Source: Salipiger marinus (GTDB taxonomy: Bacteria; Pseudomonadota; Alphaproteobacteria; Rhodobacterales; Rhodobacteraceae). Taken from it: 64,000 nt of DNA. This document shows positions 18,961 through 28,355 of this stretch, piece by piece. The stretch is taken from positions 62,001 to 126,000 of the forward strand of contig NZ_FNEJ01000007.1 of the NCBI RefSeq assembly GCF_900100085.1, read 5' to 3'. Each line of letters starts with the position of its first letter. Positions within the stretch are counted from its first letter, which is position 1. A program made the position numbers and the translations under genes. Below the pieces are notes generated by a model. That model worked only from the letters and a program-made list of their open reading frames with translations, ran no database searches and had not been told where the DNA came from.

Positions 18961-19917
18961 ATGCTCAAGGAAAAAGAGGACGAGGCGTTCTCGTTCGTCA
19001 GCGAAGTTTGCTGGCATTATTACATCAACGGCATGACTCAGGCCGAGATCGGCACGGCGCTTGGCGTCACGCGGCTGCGCGTCAATCAGGCGATCCAGAA
19101 GGCCAAGGCGCTGGGGATCGTGAAGGTGCAGATCGAATCCCCCTTCCTGCCCCGGGTTGAACAGCAGAACGACCTGCGCGCGGCGCTGGGGCTGGATCAG
19201 GTGCTGATCGCGCCCGCCAACCGCGACCAGTATGATTTCCACACGCCCGTCGGCGCGGCGCTGGCCTCTTTCCTGTCGCGGCATCTGGAAACGGCGGGCT
19301 GGCAGAAGATCGGCGTGTCCTGGGGCATGACGCTGCAGCGCGCGATCACCCACATGGCGCGGCAGAATTTCCCGGATCTTGAAATCATCTCGATGATCGG
19401 CGGCACGACCAAGGGCGCGATCTTCAACTCCTTCGGCATCGCCTCGGGGTTTGCCGAACGGCTGGGGGCGAGCTATTCGCTGCTGGCCGCGCCCATCTTC
19501 CTGTCCGAAGGCATCGACCGCGAGGCGTTTCTGGGGCAGGAAATCTTCCGCGAACATCTGGCCAAGTTCGAACAGCTTGACGCGGCGATCCTGACCGCCA
19601 GCGACATTTCGGCCCGCTCCTATCTCGTGTCCTCGGGCCTGCCTTCGACGGACCATGCCGAACGCCTGCTGCAACTTGGGGCGATCGGCGATGTGGTGGG
19701 GCGGTTTCTGGATGCCGAAGGCCATAGCGTCACCAACGATCTGGACGCGCGCACCATCGGCATCACGCTCGACACGCTGGCGGCGATTCCCGAAAAGATC
19801 CTCGTGGCCGCCGGTCCGCACAAGGTCAACGTGATCCGCGCCGCCGCGCGGCACGGGCTGGTGACCATGCTGATCACCGATGACGTGACCGCCGATCTGC
19901 TGCTGGCCACCGCCTGA
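18961..19917 (+). CDS. SorC-family sugar-responsive transcriptional regulator
   Basis: A 318-residue regulator. Residues about 20-60 form the helix-turn-helix (YINGMTQAEIGTALGVTRLRVNQAIQKA). The rest is a SorC/DeoR-like sugar-phosphate-binding domain with VSWGMTLQRAI, EIISMIGGTTKGAIFN and a terminal VAAGPHKVNVIRAAARHGLVTMLITDD. GGGAAG precedes the ATG. It is divergent from the polyol importer operon and upstream of the tagatose-type operon, and the repeated motif in both intergenic regions suggests it controls both. The effector is probably a phosphorylated sugar or the polyol itself. Confidence 0.9.
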   Translation: MLKEKEDEAFSFVSEVCWHYYINGMTQAEIGTALGVTRLRVNQAIQKAKALGIVKVQIESPFLPRVEQQNDLRAALGLDQVLIAPANRDQYDFHTPVGAALASFLSRHLETAGWQKIGVSWGMTLQRAITHMARQNFPDLEIISMIGGTTKGAIFNSFGIASGFAERLGASYSLLAAPIFLSEGIDREAFLGQEIFREHLAKFEQLDAAILTASDISARSYLVSSGLPSTDHAERLLQLGAIGDVVGRFLDAEGHSVTNDLDARTIGITLDTLAAIPEKILVAAGPHKVNVIRAAARHGLVTMLITDDVTADLLLATA

Positions 19918-19945
19918 ACCCGCGCAAACCCCCGTCCTGCAAGGG

Positions 19946-19970
19946 CTCTGACCTGTGCCCCGGGTCAGAG
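19946..19970 (+). terminator. Hairpin downstream of SorC gene
   Basis: CTCTGACC (19946-19953) and GGTCAGAG (19963-19970) form a perfect 8-bp stem with a 9-base loop, 29 bases after the SorC stop. It is followed at once by a second small inverted repeat, GGGCAC-CT-GTGCCC (19973-19986). No T run. Plausible end of the regulator transcript, separating it from the next operon. Confidence 0.5.
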
Positions 19971-20020
19971 GTGGGCACCTGTGCCCGCGCCTTCCAAAAA
20001 CCTGCCGCGCGTAAAGAAAT

Positions 20021-20050
20021 CATTTGTAAGTCCTGCGATGCACTTGTAAC
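20021..20050 (+). promoter_or_regulatory. Direct-repeat operator upstream of the tagatose-type operon
   Basis: CATTTGTAAG (20021-20030) and CACTTGTAAC (20041-20050) are direct repeats with a 20-bp period. They match the repeats in front of the SorC gene (consensus CANWTGTAW). They lie 106-135 bases upstream of the epimerase start. Their position and spacing suggest binding of an oligomeric SorC protein on one DNA face. The sigma-70 promoter itself was not identified. Confidence 0.55.
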
Positions 20051-20155
20051 CTTCGCTGTGTTCGGGGTGTCTCTGCCTGCCCCGACCCTGCCCCCGTGGG
20101 CAGATCCCCGGTTGGGAGGCCGGGGCCGCAGATGGAGCCACAAGGGAGGAGCTGC

Positions 20156-21040
20156 ATGGGACAGCTGGGGATTCACTCGTTCGTCTGGACGGGTGGCCAG
20201 ACGCAGGACGATCTGGAACGCGCGCTGGAAAAGACGGCGGAACATGGCTACCGCGCCATAGAATTTGCCTATCTGCGGCCCGAACTCTTTGACCTTGACC
20301 GGCTGGCGCAGCGGGCGCAGGCGCTGGATGTCGCCATCGGCGTGACCATGGGCCTGCCCGCCGACAAGGACGTCTCGAGCGAGGATCCGGACCGGGTCGC
20401 GGCGGGCAAGGCGATGCTGCGCGACGCGGTTCAGGCGGTGCGCGACATCGGCGGCACCAAGCTGGGCGGCATCCTGTTTTCCGCCCACATGAAATATGAC
20501 CGCCATCCTACCGAAACCGGCTGGAAGAACAGCGTCGAGGCCATCGCCGAAACCGCAGAGATCGCCAAGGCCGCAGGCGTCGATCTGGTGCTGGAAATCG
20601 TCAACCGCTTCGAAAGCAACCTGCTCAACACCACGGCGCAGGGGCTGGCCTTTCTTGACGCCACCGGCTCCGATCATGCGCGGCTGCATCTTGATACGTT
20701 CCACATGAACATCGAAGAGGCGAACCCCGCCGCGGCGATCCGGCTGGCGGGGGACAGGATCGGCTATTTCCATATCGGGGAAAGCAACCGCGGCTATCTG
20801 GGCTGCGGCACCATCGATTTTCCGCTGATCTTCGACGCGCTGCTGGAGATCGACTACCAGCGCGACATCGTGTTCGAGAGTTTTTCCAGCGCCGTGGTGG
20901 ATGGCGCCCTGTCGCGGGCCTGCGCGATCTGGCGCGACACGTGGACGGACAGCGATCCGCTGGCGGCCCATGCCAAGGGCTTCATCGAACGCGGCCTTGA
21001 CGAGGCACGCCGCCGCCGCGCCACCACCGCGCAGGCCTGA
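20156..21040 (+). CDS. D-tagatose/D-psicose 3-epimerase family protein
   Basis: A 294-residue TIM-barrel ketose 3-epimerase. The metal-binding and catalytic motifs are visible: LVLEIVNRFESNLLNT (first catalytic Glu), LHLDTFHMNIEEAN, YFHIGESNRGYLGCGTIDF and the second catalytic Glu in DIVFESFSS. All are diagnostic of the DTE/DPE family, which inverts C3 of free ketoses. The start at 20156 has AAGGGAGGAGCTGC; a longer frame from 20096 has no such site. First gene of an operon with a PfkB kinase and a PF08013 protein. D-sorbose/D-tagatose interconversion would feed that route; the true pair of substrates is unproven. Confidence 0.88.
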   Translation: MGQLGIHSFVWTGGQTQDDLERALEKTAEHGYRAIEFAYLRPELFDLDRLAQRAQALDVAIGVTMGLPADKDVSSEDPDRVAAGKAMLRDAVQAVRDIGGTKLGGILFSAHMKYDRHPTETGWKNSVEAIAETAEIAKAAGVDLVLEIVNRFESNLLNTTAQGLAFLDATGSDHARLHLDTFHMNIEEANPAAAIRLAGDRIGYFHIGESNRGYLGCGTIDFPLIFDALLEIDYQRDIVFESFSSAVVDGALSRACAIWRDTWTDSDPLAAHAKGFIERGLDEARRRRATTAQA

Positions 21041-21041
21041 C

Positions 21042-22016
21042 ATGAGCTTCCCTGCCCCGGACAGCCTTGGCCCCACGCTTTGCGTCGGGGAGATCCTTGT
21101 GGAGATCGTCGCCACCACGCCGGGCTGCGGCTTTCGCGCGCCGCAGCCGCTGATCGGGCCCTATCCCAGCGGCGCCCCGGCCATCTTCATGTCGCAATGC
21201 GGCAGGCTGGGCGGGGCTGCGGCGCTGGTGGGCTGCGTCGGCGATGACGATTTTGGCCAGCTCAATCTGGACCGGCTGCGGCAGGACGGGGTCGAAACCG
21301 GCGCCATCGGCATCGATCCGGAGTATCCCACCGGCAGCGCCTTCGTGCGCTACCGACCAGACGGGCAGCGGGATTTTGTGTTCAACCTTGCCAAATCCGC
21401 CGCCGCGCGCTTCGGCTGGACCGCCGGAACCGAAGCGCTCTGCGACCGCGCCGGGCATCTGCATGTGATGGGCACAGCACTTGCCATGGCAAGCGCGTGG
21501 GAGGTGATCGACCGCGCCCTGCCCCGGATCAAGGCGCGGGGCGGCAGCGTGTCCTTTGATCCCAACCTGCGCAAGGAACTGCTGCGCGACCCCGACATCC
21601 TGCCGCGCTTCGCGCGCATGGTCGCGGAGTGTGATCTGCTGCTGCCCTCGGGCGCCGAACTGCAGCAGGCGGCAGGGGTGGAGGATGCCGAGGCGGCGGT
21701 TGCGGCCCTGCTGCAGGGCGGCGTGGCCGAAATCGCGCTCAAGCAGGGCGAGGCGGGCGCCACCGTTTACCGCCGGGACGCGCCCCCGGTCCATTCCCAG
21801 GCCTTCGCGGTGGAAGAGATCGACCCCACCGGCGCGGGCGACTGTTTCGGCGGGGCCTATGTGACCTGCCGCAGGCTGGGCCTGCCGGTGGCCGAGGCGC
21901 TGACCTATGCCTGCGCCGCCGGGGCGCGCAACGTCACCCGGCGCGGTCCGATGGAAGGGGCAGGCACGCGCGCCGAACTGGATGCGTTCATCGCCGCCAC
22001 GGGGTATCGGGCATGA
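21042..22016 (+). CDS. PfkB-family sugar kinase, probable D-tagatose kinase
   Basis: A 324-residue ribokinase-fold kinase. N-terminal LCVGEILVEIVAT, GGAAALVGCVGDDDFG substrate region and the anion-hole/catalytic motif EIDPTGAGDCFGGAY. It starts one base after the epimerase stop and overlaps the PF08013 gene by ATGA. Published work on Agrobacterium tumefaciens galactitol/D-altritol catabolism assigned a PF00294 kinase as D-tagatose 6-kinase acting before a PF08013 epimerase. The identical gene pairing here supports that activity, although fructose- or other ketose-kinase activity remains possible. Confidence 0.8.
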   Translation: MSFPAPDSLGPTLCVGEILVEIVATTPGCGFRAPQPLIGPYPSGAPAIFMSQCGRLGGAAALVGCVGDDDFGQLNLDRLRQDGVETGAIGIDPEYPTGSAFVRYRPDGQRDFVFNLAKSAAARFGWTAGTEALCDRAGHLHVMGTALAMASAWEVIDRALPRIKARGGSVSFDPNLRKELLRDPDILPRFARMVAECDLLLPSGAELQQAAGVEDAEAAVAALLQGGVAEIALKQGEAGATVYRRDAPPVHSQAFAVEEIDPTGAGDCFGGAYVTCRRLGLPVAEALTYACAAGARNVTRRGPMEGAGTRAELDAFIAATGYRA

Positions 22017-23293
22017 CCGCGCTGGCGCTGACCGATCTGGCGCGGCTGCGCGGCCAGCGCGGCCTGACCTCGGTCTGTTCCGCCCATCCGCTGGTGCTGC
22101 GCGCGGCGCTGCGGCTGGGGCGCGCCACCGGCGAGACCGTGCTGATCGAGGCGACCTGCAATCAGGTGAACCATCGGGGCGGCTATACCGGCATGACGCC
22201 GCACGATTTTGCCGGGCTGGTGCGGCGTCTGGCGGCAGAGGAGGCGCTGCCTGCGGAGCGTCTGCTGCTGGGGGGCGACCATCTTGGCCCCAATCCGTGG
22301 CGCGACCGCCCCGCCGCAGAGGCGATGGAGGAGGCGGAGGCGATGGTTGCCGCCTATGTGGCGGCGGGCTTCGGCAAGATCCATCTGGATGCGTCGATGG
22401 GCTGCGCGGGCGAACCCGACGCGCTGGATGACGAGACGACGGCGGCGCGCGCCGCGCGCCTTGCCGCCGCCGCCGAACGCAGCGCTGCCGCCGCAGGCCT
22501 GCCCGCCCCGCATTACGTGCTGGGCACCGAGGTGCCGCCCCCCGGTGGGGCCGATCACCTGCTCGACCGGGTCGACCCCACCGCCCCCGAAGCGGCACAC
22601 CGCAGCATCGCGGTGCATCGCCGGGTCTTTGCCGAGGCGGGGCTGCAGGCGGCCTTTGACCGCGCCATAGCGCTGGTCGTCCAGCCCGGGGTGGAATTCG
22701 GCAACCGCAACGTCATCCGCTATGCGCCCGACCGCGCGCAGGCGCTGAACGCGGTGCTGCGCGCCGAGCCGCAATTCGTCTTTGAGGCGCATTCCACCGA
22801 TTATCAGGGCCCCGAGGCGCTGGCAGCGCTGGTGCGGGACGGCTACGCGCTGCTGAAGGTCGGGCCAGAGGTCACCTTTGCGCTGCGCGAGGCGCTTTAC
22901 GCGCTGGATCTGATCGCCTCGGATCTGCTGCCCGGCTATGGCGCCCGCCCGCTGCTGGCCGCGATGGAGGGGGCCATGCTGGCGGCACCCGGACCCTGGC
23001 AGCGCCATTACGGCACCGGGGCAGAGGCGCGCCTGCTGCGGCATTATTCGCTGTCCGACCGCATCCGCTATTACTGGCCCGCGCCACAGGCGCAGCACGC
23101 GGTGGACCGGCTGCTGGCCGCGCTGCGCGGCCAGCGCCTGCCGCTGCCGCTGCTGCGCCAGCACCTGCCCGCAGCCTTGCATCTGGCCGATGTGCCGCTG
23201 GATCCCGAAGCGCTGCTGATCGACCGCGTCATGGCGGCGCTGCGCCCCTATTCCGCCGCCTGCCTGCAGCGCGGCGCCCCCCTTCCGGCCTGA
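22013..23293 (+). CDS. PF08013 family (GatZ/KbaZ-like), probable D-tagatose 6-phosphate 4-epimerase
   Basis: A 426-residue TIM-barrel protein. Recognisable GatZ/KbaZ blocks are VCSAHPLVLRAAL, VLIEATCNQVNHRGGYTGMTP, LLLGGDHLGPNPW, IHLDASMGCAGE, TEVPPPGGA and EFGNRNVIRYAPD. The family was first named as the non-catalytic subunit of tagatose-bisphosphate aldolase. No catalytic GatY/KbaY gene is present here, and an A. tumefaciens member was shown to epimerise tagatose 6-phosphate to fructose 6-phosphate. The neighbouring kinase makes that role the better reading. ATGA overlap with the kinase gene gives coupled translation. Confidence 0.8.
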   Translation: MTALALTDLARLRGQRGLTSVCSAHPLVLRAALRLGRATGETVLIEATCNQVNHRGGYTGMTPHDFAGLVRRLAAEEALPAERLLLGGDHLGPNPWRDRPAAEAMEEAEAMVAAYVAAGFGKIHLDASMGCAGEPDALDDETTAARAARLAAAAERSAAAAGLPAPHYVLGTEVPPPGGADHLLDRVDPTAPEAAHRSIAVHRRVFAEAGLQAAFDRAIALVVQPGVEFGNRNVIRYAPDRAQALNAVLRAEPQFVFEAHSTDYQGPEALAALVRDGYALLKVGPEVTFALREALYALDLIASDLLPGYGARPLLAAMEGAMLAAPGPWQRHYGTGAEARLLRHYSLSDRIRYYWPAPQAQHAVDRLLAALRGQRLPLPLLRQHLPAALHLADVPLDPEALLIDRVMAALRPYSAACLQRGAPLPA

Positions 23294-23321
23294 GGCCGGA
23301 TCACCAGACGGAGGAAAATCC

Positions 23322-24089
23322 ATGTCTCTCGACCAGTTCCGCCTCGACGGCAAGACGGCCCTGATCACCGGCGGCAACCGTGGCATCGGGCTTGCCATCG
23401 CGCGGCTTTTTGGCGAGGCGGGCGCCACCTGCGTGCTGACCAGCCGCAGCCAGACCCCCGGCCTTGCAGCCCTGCTGGAGGCACATCCCGACCGCTACCG
23501 CTGGGTGCAGGAGGATGTCACCGACCCCGAGGCTGGTGCCCGTCTGGTCGCCGCCACCTGCGAAGCGTTTGGCAGGCTCGACGTGCTGGTGAACAATGCC
23601 GGGGTCGCCGCCAATGGCAATTTCCACGAATTCGACGACGCGCAGCTTGACTACATCATGGGCACCAACCTGATCGCGCCGTTCCGCATCGCCCGCGCCG
23701 CCGTGGCGCAGATGCTGGCGCAGGGCGGCGGCGGCACGGTGGTCAATGTCGGCTCAATCTCGGGCTATGTCGCCAACAAGCCGCAGCTGCAGGTCGCCTA
23801 CAACTCCTCCAAGGCGGCGATCCACCAGATGACCAAGACCATGGCCTTTGAATATGCCGCGCGGGGCATCCGGGTGAATGCCATCGCACCGGGCTATGTG
23901 GTTTCCGACATGACCAAGGGCGGCATCGCCAATCCTGACTGGAACCGCATCTGGACCGAAAACACGCCCATGGGCCGCTTTGCCGAACCCGAGGAAATGG
24001 CCACCTGCGCGCTGTTCCTCGCCGCTCCCGCCTCCAGCTACGTGACCGGGGCAATCCTCGTCGCGGATGGCGGCTACACCACGCATTGA
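23322..24089 (+). CDS. SDR-family polyol/sugar dehydrogenase (1 of 3)
   Basis: A 255-residue classical short-chain dehydrogenase. TGGNRGIG cofactor loop, NNAGVAANG, catalytic Ser in VGSISG and YNSSKAA as YxxxK; conserved IRVNAIAPGYV and the terminal GAILVADGGYT. Two following genes are further SDRs. ACGGAGGAAAATCC precedes the start, 28 bases after the PF08013 gene. It likely oxidises a polyol or reduces a ketose feeding the tagatose kinase branch. Closest by pattern to sorbitol/arabitol-type dehydrogenases, but substrate cannot be read from sequence. Confidence 0.85.
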   Translation: MSLDQFRLDGKTALITGGNRGIGLAIARLFGEAGATCVLTSRSQTPGLAALLEAHPDRYRWVQEDVTDPEAGARLVAATCEAFGRLDVLVNNAGVAANGNFHEFDDAQLDYIMGTNLIAPFRIARAAVAQMLAQGGGGTVVNVGSISGYVANKPQLQVAYNSSKAAIHQMTKTMAFEYAARGIRVNAIAPGYVVSDMTKGGIANPDWNRIWTENTPMGRFAEPEEMATCALFLAAPASSYVTGAILVADGGYTTH

Positions 24090-24134
24090 CCACACAACGC
24101 GGGGCCGGACCGGCCCGCCAGAGGGAGGATTGAC

Positions 24135-24860
24135 ATGACACAACTGGACGGAAAGGTGGCCGCCGTCACCGGCGCGGCCTCGGGGATCGGGCTCGCCTCG
24201 GCGGAGGCGATGCATGCGGCGGGGGCGACCGTCGTGCTGGTCGACCGCGACGCCGCCGCGCTGGAGCGGATCACGACCCGGCTGGGCGCGCGCGCCATCG
24301 CGCAGGTGACCGATCTGCTGGACCCCGAAAGCTGCGACGCGATGGTGCCGCAGGTGCTGGAGAAGGCGGGGCATATCGACATCCTGCACTGCAACGCGGG
24401 CAGCTATATCGGCGGCGATCTGACCGAAACCACCACCGCCGCGATCGACCGGATGCTGAACCTCAACGTCAACGCGGTGATGAAGAACGTGCACGCGGTC
24501 GTGCCGCACATGACCGACCGGGGCAGCGGCGACATCGTGGTGACCTGTTCCGTCGCGGGGCATTCCGCGATCCCGTGGGAGCCGGTCTATTCCGGGTCGA
24601 AATGGGCGATCACCTGTTTCGTGCAGACCATGCGCCGCCAGCTCTTCCGGCACGGGATCCGCGTCGGGCAGGTGTCGCCCGGTCCGGTGATCTCTGCCCT
24701 GCTGGCGGACTGGCCCGAAGAGAACCTGCGCAAGGCCAAGGAGAATGGCAGCCTGATCGAGCCCGAGGAGGTGGCAGAGGCGGTGATGTTCATGCTGACC
24801 CGCAAACGCACGGTGACGATCCGCGACGTGATCGTGCTGCCGACGAATTTCGACATCTAG
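24135..24860 (+). CDS. SDR-family polyol/sugar dehydrogenase (2 of 3)
   Basis: A 241-residue short-chain dehydrogenase. TGAASGIG loop, HCNAGSYIGG, catalytic TCSVAGHS and YSGSKWA (YxxxK). The C-terminus EEVAEAVMFMLTRKRTVTIRDVIVLPTNFDI differs from the usual DGG ending and resembles ribitol 2-dehydrogenase-type SDRs. GAGGGAGGATTGAC precedes the start. Ten bases before the third SDR, so part of the same operon. Likely a polyol 2-dehydrogenase; the ribitol-type assignment is tentative. Confidence 0.82.
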   Translation: MTQLDGKVAAVTGAASGIGLASAEAMHAAGATVVLVDRDAAALERITTRLGARAIAQVTDLLDPESCDAMVPQVLEKAGHIDILHCNAGSYIGGDLTETTTAAIDRMLNLNVNAVMKNVHAVVPHMTDRGSGDIVVTCSVAGHSAIPWEPVYSGSKWAITCFVQTMRRQLFRHGIRVGQVSPGPVISALLADWPEENLRKAKENGSLIEPEEVAEAVMFMLTRKRTVTIRDVIVLPTNFDI

Positions 24861-24869
24861 GGGGTGGGC

Positions 24870-25601
24870 ATGTCTGATCTTTCAGGGCTCACCGCCCTCA
24901 TCACCGGGGCGGCGGGGGGCATCGGCACGGCCATGGCCGAAGGCTTCGCCCGCGCCGGCGCGCGTCTGGCGCTGGTGGATCTGCGCGACACCTCCGATCT
25001 GGCCGCAAGGCTGGGGCCGGAGCATCGCGCCTTCACGCTGGATCTGGAGGATCCGGAGGCGATTGCCTCGGTCTGTGCCGGGATCGGCGCGGAAATGGGC
25101 ATCGACATTCTCGTCAACAATGCCGGGCATGGCGTGATCTTTGCCGCCGCAGATCCGCAGGTAGAGGTCTGGGACCGCACCATGCGCATCAACCTGCGCG
25201 CGCCGTGGCTGCTGTCGGCGGCGGCGCTGCCCTATCTGCAGCGGTCGGGGCGCGGGCGGGTCATCAACATCTCGTCGCAGGCCGGGGTGGTGGCGCTGGA
25301 CGAACATGCCGCCTATGGCGCCAGCAAGGCCGGGCTGATCCTGCTGACGCGGGTGCAGGCCTTTGAATGGGCGCGGCACGGGGTGACGGTGAACGCCATC
25401 GCCCCCACCGTGGTCGACACGCCCATGGCGGTGATCGGCTGGTCCGGCGAAAAGGGCGACAAGGCGCGCGCCGAAATCCCGGTGGGCCGCTTCGCCAAAC
25501 CGCGGGAGATCGCGGCGGCGGCGCTCTATCTTGCTTCCGAAGATGCGGCCATGGTCACCGGCGAGACGCTGATGGTCGATGGCGGCTATACCATGCGCTA
25601 G
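24870..25601 (+). CDS. SDR-family dehydrogenase (3 of 3)
   Basis: A 243-residue short-chain dehydrogenase with TGAAGGIG, NNAGHGVIF, catalytic ISSQAGVVA and YGASKAG, and the VTGETLMVDGGYTMR end. The start at ATG 24870 is preferred; GTG at 24864 is also in frame. Shares only general SDR features with its two neighbours, so the three are not recent copies. Last gene of the plus-strand operon, converging on the ATPase gene with 18 bases between. May be a galactitol/tagatose or sorbitol-type dehydrogenase, not resolved. Confidence 0.82.
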   Translation: MSDLSGLTALITGAAGGIGTAMAEGFARAGARLALVDLRDTSDLAARLGPEHRAFTLDLEDPEAIASVCAGIGAEMGIDILVNNAGHGVIFAAADPQVEVWDRTMRINLRAPWLLSAAALPYLQRSGRGRVINISSQAGVVALDEHAAYGASKAGLILLTRVQAFEWARHGVTVNAIAPTVVDTPMAVIGWSGEKGDKARAEIPVGRFAKPREIAAAALYLASEDAAMVTGETLMVDGGYTMR

Positions 25602-25619
25602 GCCGGGTCCGGGCCCGCG

Positions 25620-26694
<1,075 letters not shown>

Positions 26695-26702
<8 letters not shown>

Positions 26703-27648
26703 GTCGTCTCTCCCTCCCGCTGTCCGGCGCAGCCTGCCGGACGATATGCGCCATGCCCACCAGCCCCGCCGCATCCCCCAGCGCCGCGCGCAGCAGGGGC
26801 GTGTCGCGGTAATCGGGCATGGCGGACTGCGCGATTTCCGCACGGATCCGGGGCGCGAGCAGGTCAAAGCCATTGGCCAGCCCGCCGCCCATCACCAGCA
26901 TGTCCGGCGCGTAAAGATGCAGCAGATTGGCAAAACCCCGGCCCAGCCAGCGCGCATGCCCCGCCACCAGCCGCAGCGCCAGCCGGTCGCCGCCGCGCGC
27001 CGCCTCGATCACGTCGCGCCCGGTGGGGGGCGCCGCACCTTCGGGCGCGCCGCGCCGCTGCTCTGCCGCGCGCCGCCCCAGTGCCGAGCCGGAGGCCAGC
27101 GCCTCGAAACAGCCGCGCGCGCCGCAGGCGCATTCGGGGCTGTGTTCGGCGATCTTCATATGGCCGATCTCTCCTGCCAGACCGCCGCGCCCGCGCAGAA
27201 TATGGCCATCAACGATCACGCCACCGCCAATGCCGGTGGAGACGGTGATGAACACCAGCGACTGTGCCCCCTGCCCCGCCCCGAACAGCTGTTCGCCTAA
27301 CGCTGCGGCATTGGCGTCATTCTCCAGCAGCACCGGCAGGCCCAGCCTTTCCCCCAGCAGCGCCGAGGCGGGCACGTTGCGCCAGCCCTGCAGCGTTGGC
27401 GGCGCCAGCATCACGCCGCGCGCGGCATCCAGCGGGCCGGGCGCGCAGAGCCCCGCCGCGCGCGGCGCCGGTCCCTGCGCCAGACAGGCGGCGGCCAGAG
27501 TGCAGAGCCCGTCCAGCACCGCGCCGACCCCGTCCCGCGCCGGGGTCGCGCCTTCGGCCATGGCCAGCACGGATCCATCCCCGGCCACCAGCGCCGCACG
27601 CATCCGCGTGCCGCCAAGGTCAAAGGACAGGACGGGCGCGGCGGTCAT
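26695..27648 (-). CDS. ROK-family sugar kinase
   Basis: A 317-residue ROK protein without an N-terminal helix-turn-helix, hence an enzyme rather than a repressor. N-terminal phosphate loop LSFDLGGTRMRAALV, catalytic region LENDANAAALGE, FITVSTGIGGGVI and the zinc motif ECACGARGCFEALASG. The start overlaps the Rpe-like gene by ATGA. It phosphorylates a hexose such as glucose, fructose, allose or N-acetylmannosamine; the neighbouring Rpe-like epimerase suggests a ketose or allose type, which is inference. Confidence 0.87.
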
Positions 27649-28346
27649 GCCTGCTGCACCCCGAGCCCGCGCAGCCAGCCGAACCGCGCGGCAAGGTCGT
27701 CCGCGCCAAAGGCGAGCGAGCCCATCACCACGGTGTCGGCCCCCGCCGCGCGCAGATCCGGCACGGTGGTGTCGCGGATGCCGCCATCGGCGGCCACCCG
27801 CACCCGCCCCAGCCCCTGCGCCGCCAGCGTCTGCCGCAGCGCCCGGATCCGGGGCACGGCCTCGGGATCGAGCCCCGCGCCCTTGATGCCGATGCGCGTG
27901 CCCATCAGCGTCACCATGGCCACGCGGGGCAGGAACGGATCCAGCGCCGCCAGCGGCTGGTCCAGCGTCAGGGCCACGCCCCCCGCCGTGCCGCGCGCTG
28001 CCAGCAGATCCAGCGCGGCCAGCCCCTCGGCGCCGGTTTCGGCATGGACGGTGACCAGATCGGCGCCCGCCTCGGCGAACTGGCGGGCCTGATCCACCAC
28101 GATGTCGCCCTGCGTCATCAGATGCACATGCACCGGCGCCTGCGCCACATCGGCGATGCGGGCGACGAGATCGGGAAAGAACAGGAACCCGGGGGTGAAG
28201 CGGGCATCGGCCACGTCGACATGCAGGATGTCGCCATAAGGCGCGATGCGGGCCATATCCCGTTCAAGGTTCAGCAGATCGGCGGACCAGAGCGAGATCT
28301 CGGCCAGAAGCCGGGTCCGGGGAAGCGTGTCGAGAAACAGGGTCAT
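27645..28346 (-). CDS. Ribulose-phosphate 3-epimerase-like protein
   Basis: A 233-residue TIM-barrel of the Rpe family. Metal and catalytic sites are recognisable though divergent: AEISLWSADLLNL, ILHVDVADARFTPGF (HxDxxD form of the usual HVDVMDG), VHVHLM, and the phosphate-binding VAADGGI near the end. The divergence and operon context suggest a role like D-allulose 6-phosphate 3-epimerase rather than the housekeeping enzyme. AAGGACGG precedes the start, 9 bases after the hydrolase gene. Confidence 0.8.
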   Translation of the reverse strand: MTLFLDTLPRTRLLAEISLWSADLLNLERDMARIAPYGDILHVDVADARFTPGFLFFPDLVARIADVAQAPVHVHLMTQGDIVVDQARQFAEAGADLVTVHAETGAEGLAALDLLAARGTAGGVALTLDQPLAALDPFLPRVAMVTLMGTRIGIKGAGLDPEAVPRIRALRQTLAAQGLGRVRVAADGGIRDTTVPDLRAAGADTVVMGSLAFGADDLAARFGWLRGLGVQQA

Positions 28347-28355
28347 GACCGTCCT

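Noticed and set aside
22013-23293. Aldolase subunit reading of the PF08013 protein
   Set aside because: No GatY/KbaY partner gene is present, while a tagatose-kinase-like gene sits directly upstream, favouring the 4-epimerase role. It is kept only as an alternative.
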